Assembly: GCA_943370145.1 (NCBI GenBank)
Contig: CALRPY020000009.1
Location: forward strand, 1 to 64,000
Source: Ga0077536 sp943370145
GTDB lineage: Bacteria > Pseudomonadota > Gammaproteobacteria > Ga0077536
Direction of reading: 5' to 3'
DNA length: 64,000 nt
Made by a program: the position numbers and the translations under genes. Positions 32,532-40,356 of this stretch are shown piece after piece (position 1 is the stretch's first letter; each line of letters starts with the position of its first letter). A model generated the notes under the pieces. That model was not told the DNA's origin, ran no database searches, and saw nothing but the letters and a program-made list of their open reading frames with translations.

Positions 32532-33881
32532 ATGAATGCCAAACACGGAAGCGGTCGCGAAACGACCCCGACACAGGGCTACCCCCTGCTCGAACCCAGG
32601 CAGAAGTATGTCGGTGCGTTCTGCAGCGACGAGGAAATCCGCATCGCGGAACACCTGCGTGCCTTCGTCGACCGGGAGCTGATGCCCCACCGCCACGATC
32701 TCGAGGGCGGTTGGCATCGCGACGAGGCGCTGGCCCGCGACACCCTGCACCGGCTGTACGCGAAACTGGTCGATTTCGGGGTCACGAAGACCAACCTGCC
32801 GACGAAGTACGGCGGGCTCGGCTACTCGCCGATCGTGCGCCAGATGATCAACGAGGAGCTGTCGCGCGCTGACGTCGGCCTCGGCACGCTGGCGGGCAAG
32901 ATCCCGTGGCTAGTCTCCATCCTGACGGTGGCGGGACGCGAGGATCTGCTCGAGGAACTGATGCCGCGCATCGGTGGCGCCGAGTGCTGGACCGCGTGCG
33001 TCTGCATGACCGAGCCGACCGGCGGGGTCAACGTCGAAGACCCGCAGCAACAGTTCGCGACGGTGCGGCTCAACGCGCGCGCCGACGGCGATGCCTACGT
33101 GCTGAACGGCCACAAGCAGTGGCCGGGACCCTCGGGGCCCGCGGCGCGCTTCCGCAGCGAATGGATGCACGGCCATCTCGGTTACCTCACGATTGCGGCG
33201 GTCGAGGGCGCGGACGGTGGGGCAGAGGTTGGACTCTTCCTGGTGCCGGCGGACAGCGCGGGCCTCGATTTCTCGACGCCCTATCGCAAGATGGGACTGT
33301 GCTGGGCCGATTCGAACTCGGATATCTGGTATCGCGACGTGCGCATCCCGCGGCGCAACCGCATCGACAGCAGGCCCGGGCAGGCGGCGCAGATCATCTA
33401 CGGCTACATGATCGGGCTCGGGCGCCTGTCCGGCGCGGCGCGGCTCGTGGGCCTGTCGGAGGCGGTGCTGGAGATCGTGCTGAACTGGACCGCGCAGCGC
33501 GAAATCGCGGGCCGGCCGATGCGCGAGCGTTCGATGTTCGCCGGCATCCTCGCGGAGATGTTCCGCGCGATCGACATCGCCCGCCAGTACTACCTCAGCG
33601 TCACCTGGCAGGTGATGCATGCCGATGTGCACGGCAGCCCGTGGTCGGCGCCGATGATGGCCAAGTTCTCGGCGGCGCATTCGTACGCCGGCGCCGCCGC
33701 CGAGCTGGTCGTCAACCGGGGCATGGAGCTGATGGGCGCCGCCGGCTACGCGTACGAGAGCCACCTCGAGAAATGCATGCGCGACTACAAGATCCTGCAG
33801 ATGGCGCCGGGTGGCGCGCAGCGCGACCTGCTGGAGATCGCGCAGGGCCTCTACGGTCCCTATCCGTGGACGGGCGCCTGA
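32532..33881 (+). CDS. Acyl-CoA dehydrogenase family protein lacking the usual catalytic Glu
   Basis: A 449-residue flavoprotein of the acyl-CoA dehydrogenase superfamily, with an N-terminal helical domain and a middle beta domain (CVCMTEPTGG binds FAD). The C-terminal helical domain contains GMELMGAAGYAYESHLEKCMRD. In most members the next segment is IYEGT, whose Glu is the base that removes the alpha proton. Here it reads LQMAPGGAQRD with no Glu at that site. Either another residue serves as base or the enzyme does different chemistry. The mid-protein insertion and overall length also depart from short-chain members. Start ATG 32532. Neighbours suggest fatty- or aromatic-acid metabolism. 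Confidence 0.88.
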   Translation: MNAKHGSGRETTPTQGYPLLEPRQKYVGAFCSDEEIRIAEHLRAFVDRELMPHRHDLEGGWHRDEALARDTLHRLYAKLVDFGVTKTNLPTKYGGLGYSPIVRQMINEELSRADVGLGTLAGKIPWLVSILTVAGREDLLEELMPRIGGAECWTACVCMTEPTGGVNVEDPQQQFATVRLNARADGDAYVLNGHKQWPGPSGPAARFRSEWMHGHLGYLTIAAVEGADGGAEVGLFLVPADSAGLDFSTPYRKMGLCWADSNSDIWYRDVRIPRRNRIDSRPGQAAQIIYGYMIGLGRLSGAARLVGLSEAVLEIVLNWTAQREIAGRPMRERSMFAGILAEMFRAIDIARQYYLSVTWQVMHADVHGSPWSAPMMAKFSAAHSYAGAAAELVVNRGMELMGAAGYAYESHLEKCMRDYKILQMAPGGAQRDLLEIAQGLYGPYPWTGA

Positions 33882-33888
33882 ACCGGCG

Positions 33889-34554
33889 GTGGACCTGACC
33901 GCCGCACTGGCGACACCGGCGCTCTGCCTCGCCGGCGGCGTGGTGGCCTGCGTCGCGCTGGCCTGCGCCGTGTTGCGCGCGCCGTGGTGGTGGTTGCGGC
34001 AGCCGGGCTCGGTGCACGTGCTGTGTGGCGCGTTGGTGATCCTGCTCGGCCTGTGGCAACTGCGGGCGGGCATTGGCGGCGGGCCGTGGCTGCATCTCCT
34101 CGGCGCGACCGCGCTGACGCTGATGTTCAGCTGGCAGTTCGCGTTGCTCGGCTGCGCGGTGCTCGTGCTTGGCAGCGCGGCGACCGGCCACGGCGATTTC
34201 GCCAGCGCCGGACTCAATTTCACGCTCGCCGGCCTGCTGCCCGTTGCCTTCAGTTACGGCTTCGCGCGCCTGGTGGAGCGCTGGCTTGCGCCGCATTTCT
34301 TCATCTATGTCTTCGTCACGGCCTTCCTGGGGGCCGCACTCGCCGCGGGGCTCGTCGTCGTTGCGACGGGGCTCGTCGCGCTGGCGGGCGCTGCCGTCCC
34401 GGCCGAACACATCCTCACCAACTACCTGCCGAGCGGCATCCTCATCCTGTTCCCCGAAGCCTTTGCCACCGGCGGGTGCATGACACTCGCGGTGGTCTAT
34501 CGCCCTGCGTGGGTCGTGTCCTTCGACGACCGGCGCTACCTGCACGGCCGCTGA
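33889..34554 (+). CDS. CbiM-like energy-coupling-factor transporter permease
   Basis: A 221-residue membrane protein with about six helices, related to the PF01891/CbiM S-component family. These are substrate-binding membrane subunits of energy-coupling-factor importers for cobalt or nickel. HGDFASAGLNFTLAGLLPVAFSYG and the closing IFPEAFATGG-type segment (LILFPEAFATGG) fit the orphan members of this family. The N-terminal His motif that binds metal in true CbiM is absent, and no ATPase genes are nearby. The substrate is therefore unknown. Start GTG 33889, seven bases after the acyl-CoA dehydrogenase stop. Confidence 0.75.
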   Translation: MDLTAALATPALCLAGGVVACVALACAVLRAPWWWLRQPGSVHVLCGALVILLGLWQLRAGIGGGPWLHLLGATALTLMFSWQFALLGCAVLVLGSAATGHGDFASAGLNFTLAGLLPVAFSYGFARLVERWLAPHFFIYVFVTAFLGAALAAGLVVVATGLVALAGAAVPAEHILTNYLPSGILILFPEAFATGGCMTLAVVYRPAWVVSFDDRRYLHGR

Positions 34555-34790
34555 GCGCCCGCCAGTTGGCCGATGCGCTGGCGCGCCTGCTGGTCGTCCT
34601 GCGCGACGGGCGGCCGCGCTGGATCCGCGGATCGTGGCCCGCATCGCGGCGTGGCCGGCGAGCCAGCGCGACGGGCCTCGACCGCATCACGCGACCTGCG
34701 CTAATGTCGCTGCCTGCAACGAGCAGGCGTGCGGCCTGTGTGCCGCCGCCAGCTTCCGACCCAAAATTCCGGATCTCCTGTGTACCCCTG

Positions 34791-35228
34791 ATGACGCTGC
34801 CTATCGAAATGAACGGCCTGGATTATTTCCGGGCGATGATTGCGGGCGAGCAGCCGCACGCCCGCATGGCCGAACAGATCCCGATGCGCTTCGTGGCCGC
34901 CGACCATGGCTACATCCGCATCACTGCCCGTGCGGATGCGCGGCACACGAACCCCTACGGTCCGGTCCACGGCGGTTTCGCGGCCACGGTGCTCGATTCG
35001 GCCGCCGCCTGCGCCGTGCAGACCGCGCTGGAGGCCGGTGTGGGCTCGACGACGATCGATCTGCACGTGAAATATCTCCGGCCGCTGCCGCAGGATACCG
35101 ACCTGATCGTCGAGGCGCGGCTCAGCAACCTGTCGCGCCGTCTCGGGGTTGCGGAGGGCACGATCACGGACGCCGCGGGCAAGCTCTACGCGTCCGCGTC
35201 GGTGACCTGCATGGTGCTGCGCGACTGA
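34791..35228 (+). CDS. PaaI-type hotdog-fold thioesterase
   Basis: A 145-residue acyl-CoA thioesterase of the PaaI/hotdog family. The conserved segment NPYGPVHGGFAATVLDSAAA (about 57-76) carries the catalytic Asp on the long hotdog helix and the HGG turn. STTIDLHVKYLRPLP forms the following strand. Such proteins hydrolyse aryl- or acyl-CoA esters. Start ATG 34791; an in-frame ATG at 34809 is an alternative, and neither has a clear Shine-Dalgarno. It precedes the TPMT gene by eight bases and is probably co-transcribed with it. Confidence 0.88.
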   Translation: MTLPIEMNGLDYFRAMIAGEQPHARMAEQIPMRFVAADHGYIRITARADARHTNPYGPVHGGFAATVLDSAAACAVQTALEAGVGSTTIDLHVKYLRPLPQDTDLIVEARLSNLSRRLGVAEGTITDAAGKLYASASVTCMVLRD

Positions 35229-35236
35229 GGGGCGCG

Positions 35237-35929
35237 ATGGAGCCGGCATTCTGGCTCGAGCGCTGGGCGCGCGGCGAAACCGGTTTCCACCTGCCGACGG
35301 TCAATCCGTACCTGCCGCGTTACTGGCCGGCGCTGGCACTGCGGCCGGGCGCCCGCGTGCTGGTGCCGCTCGCGGGCAAGAGCGTGGACCTCCTGTGGCT
35401 GCGTGATCAGGGCCACGAGGTCGTCGCGGTCGAACTCAGCCCGCTCGCCGCAGATGCGCTGTTCGCGACGCTCGGCGCCACGCCACGCGTCACGCGCGAG
35501 GCGGGTTTCGAGCTTCGGCGGGTCCCCGGGCTCAGCTTCATCATCGGGGATTTCTTCGCCACGACGCCGGCGCTGGTCGGCCGGATCGACGCCGTTTATG
35601 ACCGCGCCGCGCTGATCGCACTGCCGCCGCCCGCGCGCGAAGCCTACGCACGGCACCTCTGCGCGCTGCAGGCGCCCGGTGCGGGGACCCTGCTGGTCGG
35701 TTTCGAGTATCCGCAACCGCAGATGCAGGGACCGCCGTTCGCGGTCCACGAAGCGGAGGTCAGGGCCCTGTTCGGGGCCACGCACGGGATCCGCACGCTG
35801 GCCTGCGAGGACATCCTCGCGCAGGAGCCCCGGTTCCAGGCGCGCGGCGTCACCGCGCTCGCCGAGCGCATCTATGCCCTGCGCCGCCGGTGTGAAAATG
35901 ACGCGGACTTGTCCGGTATCATGCGATGA
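35237..35929 (+). CDS. tpm: Thiopurine S-methyltransferase
   Basis: A 230-residue AdoMet-dependent methyltransferase of the TPMT family, which methylates thiols and, in bacteria, selenium and tellurium compounds. The signature segments are WLERWARGETGFH at the N-terminus, VLVPLAGKSVDLLWLRDQGH with VVAVELS for AdoMet binding, and DAVYDRAALIALPPPAREAYA. The bacterial enzymes are about 215-230 residues, so it is full length. The gene overlaps the following reading frame slightly, but the cytochrome start is taken further downstream. ATG 35237. Confidence 0.93.
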   Translation: MEPAFWLERWARGETGFHLPTVNPYLPRYWPALALRPGARVLVPLAGKSVDLLWLRDQGHEVVAVELSPLAADALFATLGATPRVTREAGFELRRVPGLSFIIGDFFATTPALVGRIDAVYDRAALIALPPPAREAYARHLCALQAPGAGTLLVGFEYPQPQMQGPPFAVHEAEVRALFGATHGIRTLACEDILAQEPRFQARGVTALAERIYALRRRCENDADLSGIMR

Positions 35930-36000
35930 CCGGCCACTTGGGGCAGGCTTGCAGGCAGGCGGCGGCCCGTGGACGCAACACCGGACTGGGGAGCGAAGCG

Positions 36001-36435
36001 ATGCGACAGGGATCAGGACTGAAGTTCACGTTGCCGGCGCTGCTGCTGGCCTTGCCGCTCGCCGGGCCCGCGGCGCCCCCGGACGCGCCAGCCGCCGCGC
36101 AGCCGAATCCGCTCGAACTCGGCCGGCAGCGCTACATGCTCGATTGCGCCACCTGCCACGGCGTGGACGGCAGCGGCAACGGCCCGGTGGCCGGCGTGTT
36201 GAAGATCGCCCCACCCGATCTCACGCGCATCGCCAGCCGCAACCACGGAAATTTCTCCTACGCCGACGTCTTCGCGACCATCGACGGCCGCCAGATGCCG
36301 CTCGCCCACGGCACGCGCGACATGCCCCTGTGGGGCAACCGCTACAAGACCGCGCTGGTCGCCATGGGCGAGAAGAAGGTCCACGACCGCGTCGACGCCA
36401 TCGTGCGTTACCTGGAGACGTTGCAGGTTCCGTGA
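36001..36435 (+). CDS. Small periplasmic c-type cytochrome
   Basis: A 144-residue monohaem cytochrome c with a signal peptide (LPALLLALPLAGPAAP) and one haem site CATCH (about residue 48). The axial Met is probably in HGTRDMPLWG. It is a paralogue of the cytochrome at 44560-44976, which has the same HGT-x-DMP-x-WG segment. It may accept electrons from one of the PQQ dehydrogenases in this window, though neither is adjacent. ATG 36001 was chosen over an upstream ATG because GGGAGCGA precedes it and the signal peptide then starts properly. Confidence 0.9.
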   Translation: MRQGSGLKFTLPALLLALPLAGPAAPPDAPAAAQPNPLELGRQRYMLDCATCHGVDGSGNGPVAGVLKIAPPDLTRIASRNHGNFSYADVFATIDGRQMPLAHGTRDMPLWGNRYKTALVAMGEKKVHDRVDAIVRYLETLQVP

Positions 36436-36445
36436 ACGAGTTTTC

Positions 36446-36600
36446 GCCTCTCCCGCCCCGGGAGAGGTGAAACAAAAAGGGGATACGCGAGAATCGGAGC
36501 TTCGCCCCTGCCGTCCCTGGCGCGGCGAAGCGGCGCCCGGATCTTCGCCTCTCCCGTCCAGGGAGAGGCCGGCCGCGAGGCCGGGTGAGGGTTCGCTCAG
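36446..36600. repeat. Dispersed GC-rich intergenic repeat, partial copies
   Basis: Two arms of the repeat family, 'cctctcccgccccgggagagg' and 'cctctcccgtccagggagagg' with 'gccgcgaggccgggtgaggg', are separated by about 70 bases. They fill the gap between convergent cytochrome and SDR genes. The full module found at 2.7 or 53.5 kb is incomplete here. Confidence 0.65.
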
Positions 36601-36630
36601 CTTGGCGACGCGCCCGCCATTCCTATTCCT

Positions 36631-37413
36631 TCAAGCATTCCTGATTGTCAGCCCGCCATCCACCGGCAGCGCGACGCCCGTGACGTAGGATGCCGCCGGC
36701 AGCACCAGTGACAGCGTCATCTGCGCCACCTCCTCCGGATCACCGTAGCGGCGCAGCGCGACGCGGCGGCGCGCGAATTCCTGTTTCGCCTCGTCCGGGA
36801 TCGCCGCCGTCATGCCGGTGACAATCGGGCCCGGGCAGATGCAGTTGACCGTGATGCCGCGCGGACCGAGCTCGACGGCGAGCGAGCGCGTGAGGCCGAT
36901 GACCCCTGTCTTCGCCGCGGAGTACGGGCTGAATCCCTTCGTGGCGCCCAGGCCCTCCGTCGACGCGATGTTCACGATGCGCGCCGCGTCGCTCTTGCGC
37001 AGCCACGGCAGGCAGTCGCGGACCAGCTGCACCTGCGCCGTCAGCAGCACGGCGAAGGTCCGGTTCCAGCGTTCGTCGTAGTCGGCGGCGTCGATATCCG
37101 TCTCGAGCGCGATGCCCGCATTGTTGACCAGGATGTCGAGGCCGCCCCAGCGTTGCGCGATGTCGGCGACGATCGCACGGCGCTCGTCGGCGTTCGTCAC
37201 GTCCAGCCGGTAACCGACCGCGCTGCCGCCGGCGGCCGTGATCTGGTCGACAACCTCGTTGACGCGCGCGAGGTCCAGATCCGTGACCGCCACGTGTGCG
37301 CCCTCGTCGGCGAACAACAGCGCGGTGGCGCGGCCCATGCCGCTCTGCGCGCCGGTGACGAGGGCGATGCGGTTGCGGATGCTGCGGTCGAGTTTCGTGT
37401 TGCGAGGCATCAT
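36631..37413 (-). CDS. Short-chain dehydrogenase/reductase (SDR)
   Basis: A 260-residue classical SDR using NAD(P)(H). The cofactor motif is TGAQSGMGRATA, NNAG follows (LVNNAGIA), the catalytic Ser lies in VNIAST, and Tyr/Lys lie in YSAAK. PGPIVTGMTAAIP closes the substrate pocket. The Asp in TDLDLARVNE suggests NAD rather than NADP. The substrate is not readable. The sequence resembles 3-oxoacyl-ACP reductase-like members. Start ATG 37413 or the adjoining ATG 37410. It is divergent from the CoA transferase gene, and both may serve one acyl-CoA pathway. Confidence 0.92.
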   Translation of the reverse strand: MMPRNTKLDRSIRNRIALVTGAQSGMGRATALLFADEGAHVAVTDLDLARVNEVVDQITAAGGSAVGYRLDVTNADERRAIVADIAQRWGGLDILVNNAGIALETDIDAADYDERWNRTFAVLLTAQVQLVRDCLPWLRKSDAARIVNIASTEGLGATKGFSPYSAAKTGVIGLTRSLAVELGPRGITVNCICPGPIVTGMTAAIPDEAKQEFARRRVALRRYGDPEEVAQMTLSLVLPAASYVTGVALPVDGGLTIRNA

Positions 37414-37542
37414 TCATCTCTCTCGATAGGAATCGTGGCCGCATTATCAAGCACGGCCGGACGGCCCCGGCAAGGGATGTTCGCAGCCCCGTGTCCCTGC
37501 CTATACTCGGGCACCCCCATTCCCGTCGACGAGGTGAGCGCG

Positions 37543-38760
37543 ATGAACGAACCGATGCTGGCCGGACTGCGCATCCTCGACCTCACCCGGGCGCTCGCCG
37601 GGCCGACCTGCACGCGCATGCTGGTGGAAATGGGGGCCGAGGTCATCAAGGTGGAGCCCGCGCCCGGCGGCGAGATGACGCGCTACGTGTCGAAGCTGCG
37701 GGGCAACGAACGCAGCCTCTATTACATCCAGCAGAATCGCGGAAAGAAGAGCGTCTGCGTCGACCTGCGCAAGCCCGAGGGCCTTGCGCTGGTGCAGGAA
37801 CTCGTCAGGCAGGTCGACGTCGTCGTCGAGAATTTCAAGCCGGGCGTGATCGTGGAGATGGGCATGGGTTTCGACGCGCTGCGCGCGGTGAAGCCGGACA
37901 TCATCCTGTGTTCGATATCGGCGCTCGGGCAGAGCGGCCCGCTGTCCGGGAAGCCCGGCTACGATTACATCGCCCAGGCCTATTCCGGCGTGACGTCGAT
38001 GATCGGCGATCCCGAACAGCCGCCGTACATCCCGCTGGTGGGCATCGGCGACGTCAGCACCGGCGTGCACGCCGCACTCGCCATCCTCGCCGCGCTGCGT
38101 TACCGCGACCGCACCGGGCGCGGCCAGCACCTCGATGTCGGCCTGCTCGACGTCTACTACCACTGCCACGAAGTCAACGTGCACACCTACAGCGGCACCG
38201 ACGGCCGGGTCGAGCCGAAGCGCACCGGGCGCCACGCGACCTACGTCTGCCCCGCCGGCGTGTTCCGCGCGAGTGGCGGCCGCGACGTGATGATCATGGG
38301 CTTCCTGCATCACTGGAAGGATCTCTGCGCCGCGCTCGGTCGCCCTGAGCTCGCGACTCATCCGGCGTGGGACAGCGATTCCAAGCGGCTCGCGATCATG
38401 CCGGAGATCATCGCGCTGATCGAAAACTGGCTGCAGTCCTTCGCCAACCCCGACGACGCGATTCGCGTGCTCGAGGCGCACAACGTGCCCTGCGCGCCGG
38501 TGCTGTCGGTGGCCGAGACGATGCGCGAACCGCACCTGCGAGAGCGCGGCACAGTGCGGACCGTCAGCGACCGGCTCGCCGGCAGCTTCGAGGTGCCCGG
38601 CTTCCCGCTGCGCTTCAGTGATTTCCCGGATCCGTTGCCGCTCGAGGCGCCGCTGCTCGGCGAGCACAACGCGAACGTGCTGACCTCGATGCTCGGCAAG
38701 TCGCCGGAGGAGGTCGCGCGGCTGCGTGCAGCGGGTGTCCTCATCGAAAAGGAGTGCTGA
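37543..38760 (+). CDS. CaiB/BaiF-type CoA transferase (family III)
   Basis: A 405-residue class III CoA transferase that moves CoA between carboxylic acids through a mixed-anhydride on an Asp. The family start is clear (LAGLRILDLTRALAGPTCTRML). The catalytic Asp is likely in GKPGYDYIAQAYSG (about residue 145), and PYIPLVGIGDVSTGVHAALA follows. Length matches the family. Start ATG 37543 has GAGGTGA upstream. It is divergent from an SDR and is followed by a DMT transporter on the same strand. A carnitine- or aromatic-acid-type pathway is possible but not proven. Confidence 0.92.
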   Translation: MNEPMLAGLRILDLTRALAGPTCTRMLVEMGAEVIKVEPAPGGEMTRYVSKLRGNERSLYYIQQNRGKKSVCVDLRKPEGLALVQELVRQVDVVVENFKPGVIVEMGMGFDALRAVKPDIILCSISALGQSGPLSGKPGYDYIAQAYSGVTSMIGDPEQPPYIPLVGIGDVSTGVHAALAILAALRYRDRTGRGQHLDVGLLDVYYHCHEVNVHTYSGTDGRVEPKRTGRHATYVCPAGVFRASGGRDVMIMGFLHHWKDLCAALGRPELATHPAWDSDSKRLAIMPEIIALIENWLQSFANPDDAIRVLEAHNVPCAPVLSVAETMREPHLRERGTVRTVSDRLAGSFEVPGFPLRFSDFPDPLPLEAPLLGEHNANVLTSMLGKSPEEVARLRAAGVLIEKEC

Positions 38761-38787
38761 GGCACTCGCGCCAGGACTGTCCCGAAC

Positions 38788-39666
38788 TTGAATACCCCGA
38801 TGCCGTCGACGGGCGCCTTCGCGCGCTTCGCGCCCGCCCTGTTCGTCCTGTTGTGGTCCACCGGCTTCGTCGGCGCGAAGTTCGGCCTGCCGTACTGCGA
38901 GCCGGTGACCTTCATGTGGTACCGCTATTCGATCGTCGCGCTGCTGCTCGGCGCCTACGTGCTGTACGCGCGGGCGCCGTGGCCGCGCGAGCCGTCGGCC
39001 TACCTGCACCTGGCGCTGACCGGCCTGCTGCTGCACGGCGTCTACATCGGTGGCGTGTTCATCGCGATCGCGCACGGCATGAGTTCAGGCATCGCCGCGC
39101 TGATCGTCGGCGTCCAGCCGCTGCTGACCGCGACGCTCGTCGGGCCGTTGCTGGGCGACACCCTGACGCGGCGGCAGTGGGCCGGCTTCGTCGTCGGTTT
39201 CGCCGGGCTGGTGCTGACCGTGGCGAAGACTTTCGATCTCGGTGGCATGCCGCTGTTCGGCCTGATGACCTGCCTGTGCGCGCTGTTCGCGATCACTTTC
39301 GGCACGATTTACCAGAAACGGCACACCGTCGGCGTCGACAGTCGCGTCGGCGCGCTGGTGCAGTTCATCGCCACCGCCGCAGTGGCCGGCGTGGTGTCGG
39401 CGCTCTTCGAAACGGGCGAGGTCGAGTGGCATCCACGCTTCGTGTTCGCCCTTGCGTGGCTCTGCTTCGCGCTGTCGCTGGGCGCCATCAGTATCCTGTG
39501 GTCGCTCATCAAGCGCGGCGCGGCGGCGCGGGTGGCGAGCCTGTTCTACCTGGTGCCGCCGGTGACGGCGGTCGAAGGCTACCTGCTGTTCGGCGAAACG
39601 CTGCACGTCGCGCAGATGCTCGGCATCGCGACGACCGCGGTGGGCGTCGCGCTGATCAATCGATGA
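38788..39666 (+). CDS. EamA/DMT-family transporter
   Basis: A 292-residue inner-membrane protein with ten hydrophobic helices in two EamA repeats, as in drug/metabolite exporters. The first repeat starts FVLLWSTGFVGAKFGLPYCEP and the second near GLMTCLCALFAITFGTIYQK. The loop GETLHVAQMLGIATTAVGVAL closes the second repeat. The substrate is unknown. The start is TTG 38788, with ATG 38800 as an alternative; neither has a clear Shine-Dalgarno. It follows the CoA transferase by 27 bases, so the two may share a transcript. Confidence 0.85.
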   Translation: MNTPMPSTGAFARFAPALFVLLWSTGFVGAKFGLPYCEPVTFMWYRYSIVALLLGAYVLYARAPWPREPSAYLHLALTGLLLHGVYIGGVFIAIAHGMSSGIAALIVGVQPLLTATLVGPLLGDTLTRRQWAGFVVGFAGLVLTVAKTFDLGGMPLFGLMTCLCALFAITFGTIYQKRHTVGVDSRVGALVQFIATAAVAGVVSALFETGEVEWHPRFVFALAWLCFALSLGAISILWSLIKRGAAARVASLFYLVPPVTAVEGYLLFGETLHVAQMLGIATTAVGVALINR

Positions 39667-39732
39667 GGGTTGCAAGCCGCACGCGCGGGCTTCGTCGCTT
39701 CCATCCCGGAAGAGTCCGGCCGCACGGCGCCG

Positions 39733-39858
39733 GAGAAAAGGTGTCGGATTTTAAATCCGACACCTTTTCTCGCCCAGGAAGCCCGACGATCGCCGGCGCC
39801 AACTGTCGCGGCGGTGCTGGAGAAAAGGTGTCAGATTTCAAATCTGCCACCTTTTCTC
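39733..39858. repeat. Two GTGTCAGATTT-type perfect palindromes
   Basis: Two 39-base palindromes lie at 39733-39771 and 39820-39858. Each opens with GAGAAAAGGTGTC and closes with the complement. The first has the centre GGATTTTAAATCC, the second CAGATTTCAAATCTG with one mismatch in the right arm. The family recurs at 45764, 45807, 57431 and 57585. They sit between the DMT and MazG-like genes and can form very stable hairpins. Confidence 0.9.
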
Positions 39859-39920
39859 CCCACAGACTCCAGCATGGCTGGCGACGTTTACCCGCCGGTA
39901 GAAAAAAGGAGGTGTGCCAC

Positions 39921-40286
39921 ATGAACAATCAGGCCCTGCGCGACGGCCTCGACGCGCTTGCCGCTGAACTGCGCGACTTCGCGCAGGCACGCGACTGGGA
40001 GCAATTCCACGCGCCGAAGAATCTCGCGATGTCGCTCGCGATCGAGGCGGCGGAAGTGATGGAGCATTTCCAGTGGTCGTCGGCCGACGCGGCCCCTGCG
40101 CTGGACGCCGACAAGCGCCAGGCCATTGCGCTCGAACTCGCGGACGTGATGATCTACCTGCTTCGCCTGTCGACGGTGCTCGGCATCGATCTCGTCGACG
40201 CGGTGCGGGGGAAGCTTGCGATCAACGCGCAGCGCTACCCCGTGGACAAGGCGCGGGGACGCTCGGACAAGTACGACGAACTTTGA
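39921..40286 (+). CDS. MazG-like nucleotide pyrophosphohydrolase
   Basis: A 121-residue all-alpha NTP pyrophosphohydrolase of the MazG/RS21-C6 group, which cleaves (d)NTPs to monophosphates and removes damaged nucleotides. The metal-binding EExxE/ExxD pattern is present as AIEAAEVMEHFQW and ELADVMIYLLRL. Start ATG 39921 has an almost perfect Shine-Dalgarno, AAGGAGGTG. It is close in size to bacterial dCTPase/RS21-C6 homologues. The gene is preceded by palindromic repeats and followed after 70 bases by the haem-PQQ dehydrogenase. Confidence 0.92.
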   Translation: MNNQALRDGLDALAAELRDFAQARDWEQFHAPKNLAMSLAIEAAEVMEHFQWSSADAAPALDADKRQAIALELADVMIYLLRLSTVLGIDLVDAVRGKLAINAQRYPVDKARGRSDKYDEL

Positions 40287-40356
40287 TGATTTGGTGCGCC
40301 GCAAAAGCGGAGCCGTGCATGCGGTTTGGTAAAAAAAGACGAGAGGGGAGATGAGC

